Made by a program: the position numbers and the translations under genes. Positions 11,115 to 22,552 of a DNA stretch of 64,000 nt are shown in pieces. The notes under the pieces were generated by a model. It had not been told where the DNA came from and did not search any database. It saw only the letters and a list, made by a program, of their open reading frames with translations. Numbering within the stretch: position 1 is the first letter of the stretch; each line of letters starts with the position of its first letter. This DNA comes from Fagopyrum homotropicum (lineage: Eukaryota > Streptophyta > Magnoliopsida > Caryophyllales > Polygonaceae): the NCBI GenBank assembly GCA_033239125.1, contig BSWB01000008.1:6912001-6976000 (forward strand). The letters run 5' to 3'.

Positions 11115-12872
11115 TGTTCGCTCCAAACGGTGTGTGCAAGCTTTAAATTTATAACCCTAGACTTAAGCTTAAAACAAGGATGCGAACCCGCAGTGTACGG
11201 GTCAATCGTAGTAAAAGCAAGAAAATTCCAGGGGTCGATCACAGGGGCTCGGTGAAACAAAGTCAATACGGTGTGCTTATATCAATTCTAACCACAAGAG
11301 CGATTAACACAATCAAAGATGAATAAGAAGTCAATAAAGCAAACATGCAATTCTAGGGATTAAAGCATCTAGTTGTGGTTCCAACTCAAGATCTATAGAT
11401 AAGCGGACAAAGCTGAGATTTTTGCGTGGGGAAGGTGTTTCTAAAGTGGAGTAGATCACCGGGTAAGTCTCACTACACACTAATCCTGAACCGTAACTCC
11501 TATTACCGGGTAAGTCTCAACGAATCAAGATAAAGAACTATAACCTCAAACTAACATACCATCTAAGGGAATAGAATCAACCTTTACCGGGTAAGTCTCA
11601 GGCTAACTCACAAAGATGGGATGGAAGCACACTCAAACCCCAATAAAGGACAAACCTTTATTACCTACACTTATGATCGTTGGTACACAAACTAAGGAAT
11701 TACCGGGTAAGTCTCATCCTAAGCTTGCTTTGAACCAGGAAAGGTGTAATAAGAATAGGATTTGGCAAACTCTAACACTTAACTCTCAGTTATGGATCAG
11801 ATAAGTCACCTCGGTCAGAAGAGTTCCACCCCGGCCGAGATGTTCATCGACTGAACGAGATGCTTGGGGTTAAGGTTAAAGACTCGAACTTTCAGGATCC
11901 TATTGGAATCTAAGATTATTCTGTCATTGTTTTTCCCACAACCTTCAGCCAATCACCCTAGAATCACACAAGGAAATTAGCCACTCATCATCATAATGAA
12001 AGTATTAAAATATATGGGAAGAAGGTGAATATTTGAACAACGAAGAATTTAATGAAAAGACTTCAATAACTGAATCAAATATCACAACAAAGCGTTCCTT
12101 GGATAACAATCCAAAAAGACAAGACAACAATTGAGGGAATTGAAGACAATCTTACAAAACCCTTCAATAAAGCTATAAAAGCTATGGACTTCAATCTTCC
12201 TTCAACTTTCAAAAAGGTTTTCAAATCTCTCCCAACTGGAGTATGCTGCTGCTGCTGCTGCGTGATTTTCGGTGTAAGCGGGATTGTATGCGGCCTCCAA
12301 GCACCATCGGATTTGTGGAAAATCCAACCCTTTTTATAGGAAAATAACCCTCCAAAGATAATAAATCTTAGAAAGATCTCTTCCCATAAAAATAGGTAAA
12401 ATATATGATTCTGCATATCTCCTTCCTTCATGGTGCCAAGCCCAAAAATATAAGATCACTTTCCAATTTTAAAAGATCTTATCCAAGAATAAAATATTCT
12501 CGCCGCGTCCTAGGTGTTCGCCTCGGTCGAGTCGGCGTCTCTGGATCACCTCGGTCGAGATGAATCTCTGGTCAACCGAGGTGAGTCATAACTGAATGTG
12601 AAATCTCTCAAAACTGGTCCCAAGTAAATCTTTAATCCATGGCTATGCTTTCTGGATGTAGCTTTTAAATGACTCATGACTCCTTTCGCTCCTTTTTGAT
12701 GCAAAACGTACCAAATTACCTGCAATTACAACAAAACTAGGTGTAGACCTCGATTCTCGCAAAGGTAGATGAAATGGTAGTATAATCACATAATGTACAT
12801 ACAAACATGCAGATTATGAAAGATAAAACGTCCAAACAAACCCCAAAATATAGACTATAATTCATGCTATCA
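11115..12872 (-). repeat. 3' LTR of A-2
   Basis: Pairs with 20797-22552. The sense TATA box is at 12331-12338, the U3 dyad cluster at about 12515-12590 and the leader array at 11458-11715. A GCT microsatellite near 12244-12262 is one unit longer than in the 5' LTR. Confidence 0.94.
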
Positions 12873-12911
12873 AAATACCCCATACTTAGCCCTTGCTTGT
12901 CCCCAAGCAAG
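12873..12911 (-). promoter_or_regulatory. Polypurine tract and GGGA-loop hairpin, A-2
   Basis: Sense TAAGTATGGGGTATTT abuts the LTR. The hairpin at 12892-12911 is identical to that of A-1. Confidence 0.85.
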
Positions 12912-14348
12912 TTCCTCATATAGAAGACAAAGTAGAATGGATTATAAGTCAAGAAAATCAATGAAAAAGTCTTCCAAAAACATTTCATGGTGTGCAACTA
13001 TCATAGATCACTCTAAGAGAGTACTTCCTGGAATTAAAAACTCAACATGCTCAAAACATTTTATAAATATAGGAAAGTTGTTCATCTTTGCATAAAATCA
13101 TAGAATGCATAATAAATCATAATTATCAAAATTAATCATGTATAATCCGATTTAAACCGCTAAGTCAATCAACAAGCTCAAGGTCTCAAGGGCTTCCCAA
13201 AAGAAAGGGTCAAGAAACGTGTAGGGTAGGGATGTATGTAAGGTAATGTGGTGCTAGAATCCGGGAAAAGGATGAACTTCACTTTCACTTTGACTTGCAA
13301 CATCTTCCACCAATAAGCTTTGCTTATCTCACTCTTTTTCTTTTTACTTTACTTTTTGGGATGCATGGACAGAGGTGCACAATAACCGAAGCCTAGGAAA
13401 TCTGCAATCATCAATTTCTCGAGATGCATCAAACCCTTGATGCACATACCATGACCCGTTAGGAATATCGCTCAATCCGACTTTGGCAAGACACAAACAC
13501 CCGGCTATGTGAATGGTGCCGAGTTACTCATCTTCATGATTGACTTCCCCAAACCTATTATTGTTTTCTAACACTTTCACTTCCAGCCACTTCTCAACTT
13601 TAACTCCACTTGCTTTCACCACTTCGCTTGCTTCAAAATTCCCGGATAGGTAAAGGGAGGCAAAATGTATGTGAGGGGCTAAGCATGATCAAGAGGAAGA
13701 AGAAGAAGAGAATGAATTGCCTTGGTCTTTCCAAGAAGAAAGTGAGAGAACTTAACCTGCGGTGTCAACCTTCAAATTCAACATAATTTGGGTAAAAACA
13801 AAGTATTAAACATGCCAATAATTTTAAACAAAGCATTTAGCAACTTAAACATATTATAAAACCTTTCAAACACATAAAGAATTTAAAACCAGTCAGGAGA
13901 TCTTCACTGTGGTCATATCCAGATAAGTAACACAAAAATTCGTTTTCGAAAACTCTCAGTTAACACACCTCGGTCGAGGTGTTCTTGGTTCAACCGAGGT
14001 GAAATGCCTCGTTTGGCCAAGACTCTCCCCGGTCGAGGTCAAAAATTTTTTTTTTTTTAAAAACCATTTTTTTTTTCGGTTTCGACGTTTTTCTCAATCA
14101 GATAACCTGTAGGTATGCATGTAATATCAGATAATCATATAAAGGCAATGAAGCATAAATACGAAAATATCCGATAAATATAATACATCAAGTAGTCGAA
14201 TAAAATACATCACGTAGTCAGGTAATACAATCACCCCATACTTGGGACACACTGTCCTAGTGGGTATAATAAAAAGTCTAAACATGAGAGTACTCACCGG
14301 ATAAAAGCCGAACTGCATAAAAGAAAATAAAGAAAATCCAGCAGCTCC
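12873..14348 (-). other. 3' noncoding region of A-2
   Basis: No gene seen. It carries the cross-family conserved block at about 13360-13560, a dyad cluster at about 13966-14040, a poly-T run near 14050, and a second polypurine-like tract with a CACT/AGTG stem at 14233-14262. Confidence 0.8.
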
Positions 14349-15758
14349 TCAATAGTCTCGATCCGGTGGTGGTGGTGGTATGTAGGGATACTGAGTCGGA
14401 TCGTACGGATAGCCCATGACACGCTCGAACTGAAGCTGGGCCATGATGTGCTGATGGTGCTGCCGCTCCTGCATCTCGCGGATATCCAGCGATAGTGCAG
14501 CATATGAGTCGATAACCTGATCCGTCAGGTCATCGATCCGTCGGTGAGCAGCTCGATCCCTCACTCCATGTCTCCTGCGTCTAGCAGGTCTGACTGGAGA
14601 AGTCTCAGCTGGTGCAGGCTCTGTATCCTCCTCATCATCCAAGTCTATAATAGGTGGCGCGCTCGTCCCAACAGTATCTATCCCTGTATCCATCGGGACG
14701 CCACCCTCTCTCTCATCCAATGTCTCCTCATCGTCGTCGTCATCATCAGCCTCCTCCTCCTCCTCAGCTGCAGCAGGGGCAGCTGCTGCCTCTCTGTAAT
14801 CCTCCATCAGTGGAGCCCATGCTGTCTGCCAGTAATGCGGATCAAAGACTGTGAACTGTGCAGACCAGCGGATCCCCTGTGGCGCAGTCAGCTCCCATGG
14901 CATAGCGACGTAGGGTGTAGTTAGTCCTCGGGGAACCAAAATCCTCCGAGTGATCATCTCCTGTAGTCCGAGCGGCTTCGCAGCCGCCACCATAGTACAC
15001 CTACTCAGATCCATATCCTGATACCTAGCGATATGGGTCACTATCCCACCACAGCATATATCTCCCTTCCCTTTGGCCTTGATCCTGTGCAGATCCTCTG
15101 CCAGCATCAATCCAAAGTCGGGGAATCCACCTGTAACCATGCAGTATAAAGCAAAGAGCTCCCCCTGTCGGACCTTCTAGGGCGTCTCAGTACGCGCCAG
15201 AAGTGTCTCGCTGAAGATCCTGTGGGCTAATCGAAAAGCTAGATGGAAGATAAGCTTCTCCCTGGAATCACCAGGGCGCCACCTATCTGCATGCTCCACA
15301 ACATAAGCAATCTGACCCCAGAACTCTCTAGCTACGGCTCGGGTCGGGAAGTCTACAGCAGTGGGGGCAGGGAAGCCAAAGATATCTCTCCAGTGATCTA
15401 GGGGTACTAAGAAGTTCCGGTTCATCAACCGGTACTTCACAGCTCTCTCTGTGGGGAGGTAAGTGAAGGAGCTAACAAACTCAAGGGTCGGCTCTAAGTA
15501 AGCTGGGGCTCGGATCTCAGTAAACTGATCCAGCCCCACTGTGGTGATCATCCTCCTAAGCTCTCCATCAACGTGGAGACAGTCAAAAGCAGAAATGTCC
15601 AGAAATCTAGGTGCGATCACTGGACGGCTAGCAATACGCTCATAATCTACCAGGTGCCTCTCGTGGATCACCGGGATAGAAGGTCTGGGTGCAGAAGAAG
15701 AAGGGGAAGGAGAGGATCTATCTCTAAGGGCTAATAACCTGTCAAAACTCAACTTCAA
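14349..15758 (-). pseudogene. Second ORF of A-2, ATHILA ORF-1-like
   Basis: A 470-codon frame from the ATG at 15758, interrupted by a single TAG at 15177-15179 where A-1 has CAG (in the R-T-E-T-P-Q-K landmark). The N-terminus is Ser/Pro-rich. The core (residues about 35-200) aligns with the family B protein. A second conserved part follows around residues 210-300 (G-D-I-C-C-G-G, then P-W-E), then an acidic linker rich in Glu and Asp, a helical segment with M-Q-E-R-Q, and a Pro-rich C-terminus ending in D-R-D-Y. No membrane segment is visible. The function is unknown. Confidence 0.82.
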
Positions 15759-16565
15759 TCAACACTGTCAGGCTACCTCGGTCACTGACAAACTTCAAGA
15801 ACACCTCGGTCGAGGTGCAGGTCGACTGGACCGAGGCGAAGACAGTCGCGATTCCAATTCTCAGAATTTCAGTTCTTTTCCCCCAAAAATCACTACAAAT
15901 GCTGCCTATGGGGTACTTAAGTCCTTTCTCAACAGATTCAAGGGCAACCAAAGCCCAAATCGAAGTAAACGAACGAGTTAGGGTTTCGATCGTTTTTACC
16001 TTGTTCCGGCCGATGCACTCGAATTTCTTGCAGATCTGTTGTTGCAATCGGTTCCTCTACCCTTCAATTGCAGTTTGGAAGCAGAAATCTTCGAAAATGA
16101 GCAAGAAACGAAGTAAGCGAGGTAGATCTGTCGCCGCGGTCGAGGAGGGTGAAGTAAAAAGTGAAAAATAAAATTTTTCCCTATTTATACTGTTCCTGGA
16201 TCTGCTGTCACCTCGGTCGAGATGGTCTCGACTGGACCGAGGTGGTACGGACCGAGGTGGTTCTGCAGGAACCCTAGTCGCCTCGGTTGCTCAAGAATCA
16301 ACTTGGTCGAGGTGGCCTCGACTAGACCGAGGTGTCTCAGTCAAACTTCGTCTTCTCGAATTCTCGAACTTCTGTCCTTCCAGTTGTGCTCCTTCCTTAG
16401 ATATTCCATGTTGTCTGTCCAGAACGCCAAGAACAAAGCAAAGCAAAGCAAAGCAAAAACAAAAACTATCTAAACTAGACTAGAAAACGGGAAAAGAAAG
16501 CAATACCTTGGGTTGCCTCCCAAGAAGCGCTTGATTTAAGGTCGCTAGCTGGACCATGCTGCGTC
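15759..16565 (-). other. Pol to second-ORF spacer of A-2
   Basis: Spacer with a tripartite dyad (about 15776-15840: half-site, palindrome CACCTCGGTCGAGGTG, half-site) and a second cluster (16208-16345). The post-pol hairpin is at 16507-16524. No gene supported. Confidence 0.75.
16507..16532 (-). other. Post-pol hairpin, A-2
   Basis: Perfect 6-bp stem CTTGGG-AGGCAA-CCCAAG followed on the plus strand by AAGCGCTT (16525-16532), about 40 nt beyond the pol stop codon. Confidence 0.75.
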
Positions 16566-17735
16566 TCAAATGAGGTATATTGGTGCAACCTCCTCAACCG
16601 GCGTTTCCGGTTGGTATTTCTTAAGTCTATGACCGTTGACCTTGAAGCTTCCGCTAGTTTCGCCCCATATCTCAACTGCACCATGAGGGAAAACATGTTT
16701 CACAACGTAAGGCCCGGTCCATCTAGATTTCAACTTACCTGGAAAAAGGCGGAGGCGGGAGTTGAAGAGTAGAACTAAGTCTCCTTCGTTAAGCTCCTTT
16801 GGGACGATACGCTTGTCATGCCATCTCTTCGTCCTTTCCTTGTAGATTTTGGCATTCTCGTAGGCGTTCAAACGCAGCTCCTCCAGTTCATTGAGCTCCA
16901 ATAGTTGCTTCTCACCAGCCTCCTTGATGTCGAAATTCAGCCATTTGATCGCCCAATATGCCTTGTGTTCCAATTCAACGGGCAAATGGCAAGACTTCCC
17001 ATATACCAAATTATATGGAGTGGTACCTATGAGAGTCTTGAATGCGGTCCTGTACGCCCAAAGAGCATCGTCCAACTTCATGGACCAATCCTTCCTCGTT
17101 CTAGAGACGGTTTTCTCCAAAATCGCCTTGATTTCTCTATTCGAGATCTTGACCTGTCCACTAGTTTGAGGGTGATAAGCAGTTGATACCTTGTGGGTTA
17201 CCCCATACTTCAATAGAAGTGCTTTGAACTTCCGGTTGATGAAATGCGTTCCTCCATCGCTAATGATGATGCGTGGAGTTCCAAACCGTGGAAAGATAGT
17301 TCTATTCAAGAACTTCACAACCACCTTGGCGTCGTTAGTGGGAGAAGCAATGGCTTCAACCCATCTAGAGACGTAATCAACTGCAAGGAGAATGTAGAGG
17401 TTTCCTCCGGAGGATGGGAAAGGTCCCATGAAGTCAATCCCCCATACATCAAAGATTTCTACTTCTTGGATGTTATTAAGTGGCATCTCGTTCCTCCTTG
17501 ATAAGTTCCCTGTTCTTTGGCATGCATCACAAGAGACAACAAAAGATTGCACATCCTTAAATAATGTAGGCCAAAAGAAACCGGAACGTAATACCTTAGC
17601 GCATGTTTTATCGGTGCTAGCATGCCCCCCACAAGGAAGTGAATGACAATGCCTTATGACGCTATTAACTTCATCCTCCGGAATGCACCTTCGAAGCATC
17701 CCATCCGGTCCGCGCTTGAATAGCAGCGGCTCGTC
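16566..17735 (-). pseudogene. Integrase part of A-2
   Basis: Open from just after a TGA (17736-17738, a TGG tryptophan codon in A-1) to the stop at 16566. It has the zinc-binding H-x-C...C-D-A-C region near the start, the core Asp residues in G-I-D-F-M-G-P and S-D-G-G, and the C-terminal R-W-T-G-P-Y element. The third catalytic position, Glu in the G-Q-V-E motif of A-1, B-1 and C-1, is Lys here (codon 17148-17150). This should abolish strand transfer. The first ATG (17699) lies inside the zinc-binding domain, so a free integrase from this copy is unlikely. Confidence 0.88.
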
Positions 17736-17821
17736 TCAGTAATAATGTCGTACTTCCTTGAAGAATCTTTTCTTTTGAGAGTACGTCAATCCGGGTGGTG
17801 TTTCCTGGCAAACAAGATAGT

Positions 17822-20671
17822 TCACAATATCAGCATACCAAGGACCTTTATTATCAGAAAGTTGGTGGATGGAAGCTCCACCAACAGTGGATGAATATCA
17901 GAGGAGGGAGTAAGAAATTTGTTATTCTCAGTAATCTCAGTTGACATCATTTCGCCTTCGACCTCGGTCGAGGCGCATAAGCGTTGACCGAGATGTTCTT
18001 CGGTCGCCTCGCTCAGTCCAGAAAGTGCTTCGGTCGAGGTACTGCTACTGGATCCGAGACTGGAGATCTTCGTCTCCTGGATTATCTTCTCAGTTTTAGC
18101 TCCTGGATCCTCTTCCAATGCCTTCAAGCTCCGTATATCTGCATCACAAGAAGCATCTATACCTTCCTCCATTAAACTGAAGCTAATAACTCTTTCGAGT
18201 GGATCGTTAATAAGGATAGAGCTCACTAATTCTCTTGATTCTTCTTCATCGTAGATGTTGAAGATATCATCAGTTAGTTGCTCCCCTTTCATGGCTGCAA
18301 GTAGTGCGAATTCCACCTCATCGCCACCAACGTTGAATTTCAACTTGGCGTTCTTGCAATCCACGTTGCAACCCGAAGTTGCTAGAAATGGCCTCCCGAG
18401 AATAATAGGAACAGGATAATCTTCGGGGATGTCAAGTACGACAAAATCTATAGGTAGATAGAAGTTACCTAACTTGACCGGAACGTCTTCCAAAATGCCC
18501 ACGGGATGGGTAATGGAGCGATCCGCCATGTAGAGTCGAATCTTGACCGGCTTGGGCTCTCCAAGACCGATCTTCGTGCATAGCTTCAGCGGGATGATGC
18601 TCACGCTGGCTCCTAGATCACAAAGGGCTTCACAAGTTACATCCCCAACTTGAATGGGAATGCAAAATGAGCCGGGATCTCTCAACTTAGGTGGCATCTT
18701 TTCCTTCATGATCTTGATAAGCTCCGAAGATTTAGATGTCATCCTAACTTCACCAACATCCTCCAGCTTCCTCTTCCTTGATAAGATTTCTTTTAAGAAC
18801 TTCCCATAGGCGGGCATACCTAAAATAGCATCAAGGAAAGGAATATTAATATGTAGCTTATTCATCAAGTCAAGAAACTTACCAAAGTGCTTGTCAAGAT
18901 GTGCTCTGGCTCTGGATTGAGGGAATGGAAGTGGTGGCTTATATGCAGGAGGTGGAACATAAGTTTCTGTCGTTCCTCCTGCTTTCTGTTGCTCCGCCTC
19001 GGTTGGCATCTCGGTCGAGGTGTTCTTCGACTGGATCTGGACCGAGGTGGTCTGCGTCGAGCGAGGTACTGGATCTGCAGTTTTAAGTCCACTCCTCGTC
19101 GTTATGGCCATGCACTGGCTCTTAGGGTTAGTTTCCGTCTTTGCTGGAAGCTTCCCCGGATCTCTTGGCGCTTCATTCGCCCTATTAGCAAGTTGTTGTT
19201 CGAAGGACTTTTGGGCCCTCGAAAATGAAGTCATAGAATTCTCCATAGCGCTAAGCTTGATCAAGATTGCCTCCAGAACTGCGTCTTTCTTTTCTGGCTG
19301 AGACGAACTTGATCCTTGCCCTTGGCTTTTCAATGGAGTAGAAGAAGAAGAAGAAGGGGGAGAGAGGAAAGGGTTAGAGGAATCATTAGAATTGGAGTTT
19401 GAATGATTGTTACCGTGGTTTTGGTTATTCGCCCTCCAGTTGTTGCTATTGGATCCTCTACTGTTGTTGTTGTAGTTGTTGTTTCGGGGACCGTTGTTGT
19501 TGTTACGGTACCCGTTATTGTTGTTGTTCCTTTGCCCTTGCTCTTCCTTCTTAGTTTGAGCCATCAAGAGCTCCTTTAATTGCTTCACATCATTCTTCAA
19601 CGACGTGAGTTGATTGTTGTTGGATTGAGTCTCCTGAAAGTTGACTCTTTTAACTCCACCTTCAGCTCCTTGGTGGGTGTACTTCTCCATGTGCAAGGCT
19701 TGCTTCTCAATGAAGTCCCAAGCCTCATCAATCGCCATGTCCATGAAGGTACCGGCGGAGAGTAGTTGGAGATTGAACTGGGTGCTTCCGTCCAGCCCCT
19801 TGAAGTAGATCTCCAACAACTCGATCTTTGGAATCCCATGATGTGGGCAATCCAAAAGGATATCCTTGAACCGCTCCCAAGATTTGGACAAGCTCTCCTT
19901 GTCCTTCATGATGAAAGACTTGATCTTTCCTCTCATTTCAGCGGTCTTTGAGGGGGGAAAGAATTTAGTCAAGAATTCCGTAGTCATCTCCTCCCATGTG
20001 CTAATCTTTCCTGGAGGAAGAGATTGATGCCAAGTAAGAGCTCTATCTTTTAAAGAAAAGTAAAAAGGTCTTAGCTTGTAGTTGTTGTTCTCAATTCTGG
20101 GGGGTCGCAAGGTTTCCATCAAGATCTCGTAGTTTTGAAGATGTTGATGCGGCGACTCTTTCTCTAGCCCTCCGAATTGGCATTGGCGAATCATGGCTAG
20201 AACTTGTGGTCGAAGTTCGTAGTCATGATGTGCTGGATCTCCTAGGTTCACTCCTGGACGCCTCAGTTGTTGATTAGGGTCCATCCTTTGACCTAGGGTT
20301 TGTGGGATTCCCGCAAGAAGAACATCTCGGACTGGCATCCGAGGTGGAAGTACCTCGGCCGGGGCGTCAGGTACTGGAATCTGCCTCGGTCGCGGATCAA
20401 CAGGAGGATCTTCCCTCGGTCGAGGTAGAATCTGTTCTCTTATGACTGCTATCTCAGCTTCGATTGCTGCAGTCCTGGTGCTATTCTCTTCTTTCTCTTG
20501 TCTGAATTCTTCCTTGTTGAGGCGTAGCAGCTCTAGCGCCTCTTTCAATTGGGCCGCAAGATCACGATCGTCTTGTTGGGCCATCTTTGCTTCTCTTAAG
20601 CGTCGCTTGTATGTCTTTTCTGGTTCGGGATCGTAAGGAACGATTTCCTTTCCAGCGCGGGTTCTTCGCAT
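17822..20671 (-). CDS. Gag-protease polyprotein of A-2
   Basis: About 949 residues from the ATG at 20671, chosen because M-R-R-[ST]-R starts Gag in all families; an upstream in-frame ATG at 20704 exists. Residues 15-120 are charged and coiled-coil-like. Residues about 140-330 are the retrotransposon Gag core (L-G-Q-R-M-D-P, H-Q-H-L-Q-N, F-F-P-P-S-K-T-A-E). Residues about 385-460 form an Asn-rich low-complexity tract instead of a CCHC knuckle. The aspartic protease follows (C-D-L-G-A-S-V-S-I-I-P-L near residue 685, then I-L-G-R-P-F-L-A-T). The frame ends in a short out-of-frame tail because one base is missing near 17885 relative to A-1. RT and RNase H, which should come next, are absent. Palindromic dyads are embedded in the coding linkers (17955-18055, 18995-19080 and 20335-20440). 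Confidence 0.88.
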   Translation of the reverse strand: MRRTRAGKEIVPYDPEPEKTYKRRLREAKMAQQDDRDLAAQLKEALELLRLNKEEFRQEKEENSTRTAAIEAEIAVIREQILPRPREDPPVDPRPRQIPVPDAPAEVLPPRMPVRDVLLAGIPQTLGQRMDPNQQLRRPGVNLGDPAHHDYELRPQVLAMIRQCQFGGLEKESPHQHLQNYEILMETLRPPRIENNNYKLRPFYFSLKDRALTWHQSLPPGKISTWEEMTTEFLTKFFPPSKTAEMRGKIKSFIMKDKESLSKSWERFKDILLDCPHHGIPKIELLEIYFKGLDGSTQFNLQLLSAGTFMDMAIDEAWDFIEKQALHMEKYTHQGAEGGVKRVNFQETQSNNNQLTSLKNDVKQLKELLMAQTKKEEQGQRNNNNNGYRNNNNGPRNNNYNNNSRGSNSNNWRANNQNHGNNHSNSNSNDSSNPFLSPPSSSSSTPLKSQGQGSSSSQPEKKDAVLEAILIKLSAMENSMTSFSRAQKSFEQQLANRANEAPRDPGKLPAKTETNPKSQCMAITTRSGLKTADPVPRSTQTTSVQIQSKNTSTEMPTEAEQQKAGGTTETYVPPPAYKPPLPFPQSRARAHLDKHFGKFLDLMNKLHINIPFLDAILGMPAYGKFLKEILSRKRKLEDVGEVRMTSKSSELIKIMKEKMPPKLRDPGSFCIPIQVGDVTCEALCDLGASVSIIPLKLCTKIGLGEPKPVKIRLYMADRSITHPVGILEDVPVKLGNFYLPIDFVVLDIPEDYPVPIILGRPFLATSGCNVDCKNAKLKFNVGGDEVEFALLAAMKGEQLTDDIFNIYDEEESRELVSSILINDPLERVISFSLMEEGIDASCDADIRSLKALEEDPGAKTEKIIQETKISSLGSSSSTSTEALSGLSEATEEHLGQRLCASTEVEGEMMSTEITENNKFLTPSSDIHPLLVELPSTNFLIIKVLGMLIL

Positions 20672-20772
20672 ATACCTAAGAAAGAACCTGCAAAAGTCAC
20701 TCAAGTAGAGTGGTTAGATGAAACGGGGCAAACGCCCCAAGAGCAAACCGTACCGGCTCGGTCTAGACCAAG

Positions 20773-20790
20773 TCCCCGGCAACGGCGCCA
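20773..20790 (-). other. Primer-binding site, tRNA-Asp, A-2
   Basis: Sense TGGCGCCGTTGCCGGGGA matches the 3' end of plant tRNA-Asp(GTC) over 18 bases, six bases inside the 5' LTR. tRNA-Asp priming is typical of Athila/Tat elements. Confidence 0.9.
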
Positions 20791-20796
20791 AAAACT

Positions 20797-22552
20797 TGTT
20801 CGCTCCAAACGGTGTGTGCAAGCTTTAAATTTATAACCCTAGACTTAAGCTTAAAACAAGGATGCGAACCCGCAGTGTACGGGTCAATCGTAGTAAAAGC
20901 AAGAAAATTCCAGGGGTCAATCACAGGGACTCGGTGAAACAAAGTCAATACGGTGTGCTTATATCAATTCTAACTACAAGAGCGATTAACACAATCAAAG
21001 ATGAATAAGAAGTCAATAAAGCAAACATGCAATTCTAGAGATTAAAGCATCTAGTTGTGGTTCCAACTCAAGATCTATAGATAAGCGGACAAAGCTGAGA
21101 TTTTTGCGTGGGGAAGGTGTTTCTAAAGTGGAGTAGATCACCGGGTAAGTCTCACTACACACTAATCCTGAACCGTAACTCCTATTACCGGGTAAGTCTC
21201 AAGGAATCAAGATAAAGAACTATAACCTCAAACTAACATACCATCTAAGGGAATAGAATCAACCTTTACCGGGTAAGTCTCAGGCTAACTCACAAAGATG
21301 GGATGGAAGCACACTCAAACCCCAATAAAGGACAAACCTTTATTACCTACACTTATGATCGTTGGTACACAAACTAAGGAATTACCGGGTAAGTCTCATC
21401 CTAAGCTTGCTTTGAACCAGGAAAGGTGTAATAAGAATAGGAATTGGCAAACTCTAACACTTAACTCTCAGTTATGGATCAGATAAGTCACCTCGGTCAG
21501 AAGAGTTCCACCCCGGCCGAGATGTTCATCGACTGAACGAGATGCTTAGGGTTAAGGTTAAAGACTCGAACTTTCAGGATCCTACTGGAATCTAAGATTA
21601 TTTTGTCATTGTTTTTCCCACAACCTTCAGCCAATCACCCTAGAATCACACAAGGAAATTAGCCACTCATCATCATAATGAAAGTATTAAAATATATGGG
21701 AAGAAGGTGAATATTTGAACAACGAAGAATTTAATGAAAAGACTTCAATAACTGAATCAAATATCACAACAAAGCGTTCCTTGGATAACAATCCAAAAAG
21801 ACAAGACAACAATTGAGGGAATTGATGACAATCTTACAAAACCCTTCAATAAAGCTATAAAAGCTATGGACTTCAATCTTCCTTCAACTTTCAAAAAGGT
21901 TCTTCAAATCTCTCCCAACTGGAGTATGCTGCTGCTGCTGCGTGATTTTCGGTGTAAGCGGGATTGTATGCGGCCTCCAAGCACCATCGGATTTGTGGAA
22001 AATCCAACCCTTTTTATAGGAAAATAACCCTCCAAAGATAATAAATCTTAGAAAGATCTCTTCCCATAAAAATAGGTAAAATATATGATTCTGCATATCT
22101 CCTTCCTTCCAGGTGCCAAGCCCAAAAATATAAGATCACTTTCCAATTTTAAAAGATCTTATCCAAGAATAAAATATTCTCGCCGCGTCCTAGGTGTTCG
22201 CCTCGGTCGAGTCGGCGTCTCTGGATCACCTCGGTCGAGATGAATCTCTGGTCAACCGAGGTGAGTCATAACTGAATGTGAAATCTCTCAAAACTGGTCC
22301 CAAGTAAATCTTTAATCCATGGCTATGCTTCCTGGATGTAGCTTTTAAATGACTCATGACTCCTTTCGCTCCTTTTTGATGCAAAACGTACCAAATTACC
22401 TGCAATTACAACAAAACTAGGTGTAGACCTCGATTCTCGCAAAGGTAGATGAAATGGTAGTATAATCACATAATGTACATACAAACATGCAGATTATGAA
22501 AGATAAAACGTCCAAACAAACCCCAAAATATAGACTATAATTCATGCTATCA
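20797..22552 (-). repeat. 5' LTR of A-2
   Basis: 1756 bp. The TATA box is at 22011-22018, the dyad cluster upstream at about 22190-22270 and the leader array at 21140-21397. It would drive A-2 transcription toward lower coordinates. Confidence 0.94.

Larger units (their letters stand above)
11115..22552 (-). mobile_element. A-2: Athila-type LTR element, RT-less, inner copy
   Basis: An 11,438-bp element inserted in the integrase of A-1 with duplication CTTAG (11110-11114 and 22553-22557). LTRs are 1758 and 1756 bp and differ by about a dozen substitutions plus a one-unit change in a GCT run, so it is younger than A-1. Order on the minus strand is LTR, tRNA-Asp primer site, Gag-PR, IN, second ORF, 3' noncoding region, tract, LTR. 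RT and RNase H are missing at the same place as in A-1. It also carries a frameshift and a stop at the PR-IN junction, a stop in the second ORF, and a catalytic-residue change in IN. Confidence 0.95.

Noticed and set aside
12244..12262. GCT repeat as a functional element
   Set aside because: It differs by one unit between the two LTRs of A-2 and is absent as a run in A-1, as expected of ordinary microsatellite slippage.
20773..20790. Possible tRNA-Asp gene fragment
   Set aside because: Only the last 18 bases match and they sit beside the LTR; this is the primer-binding site.
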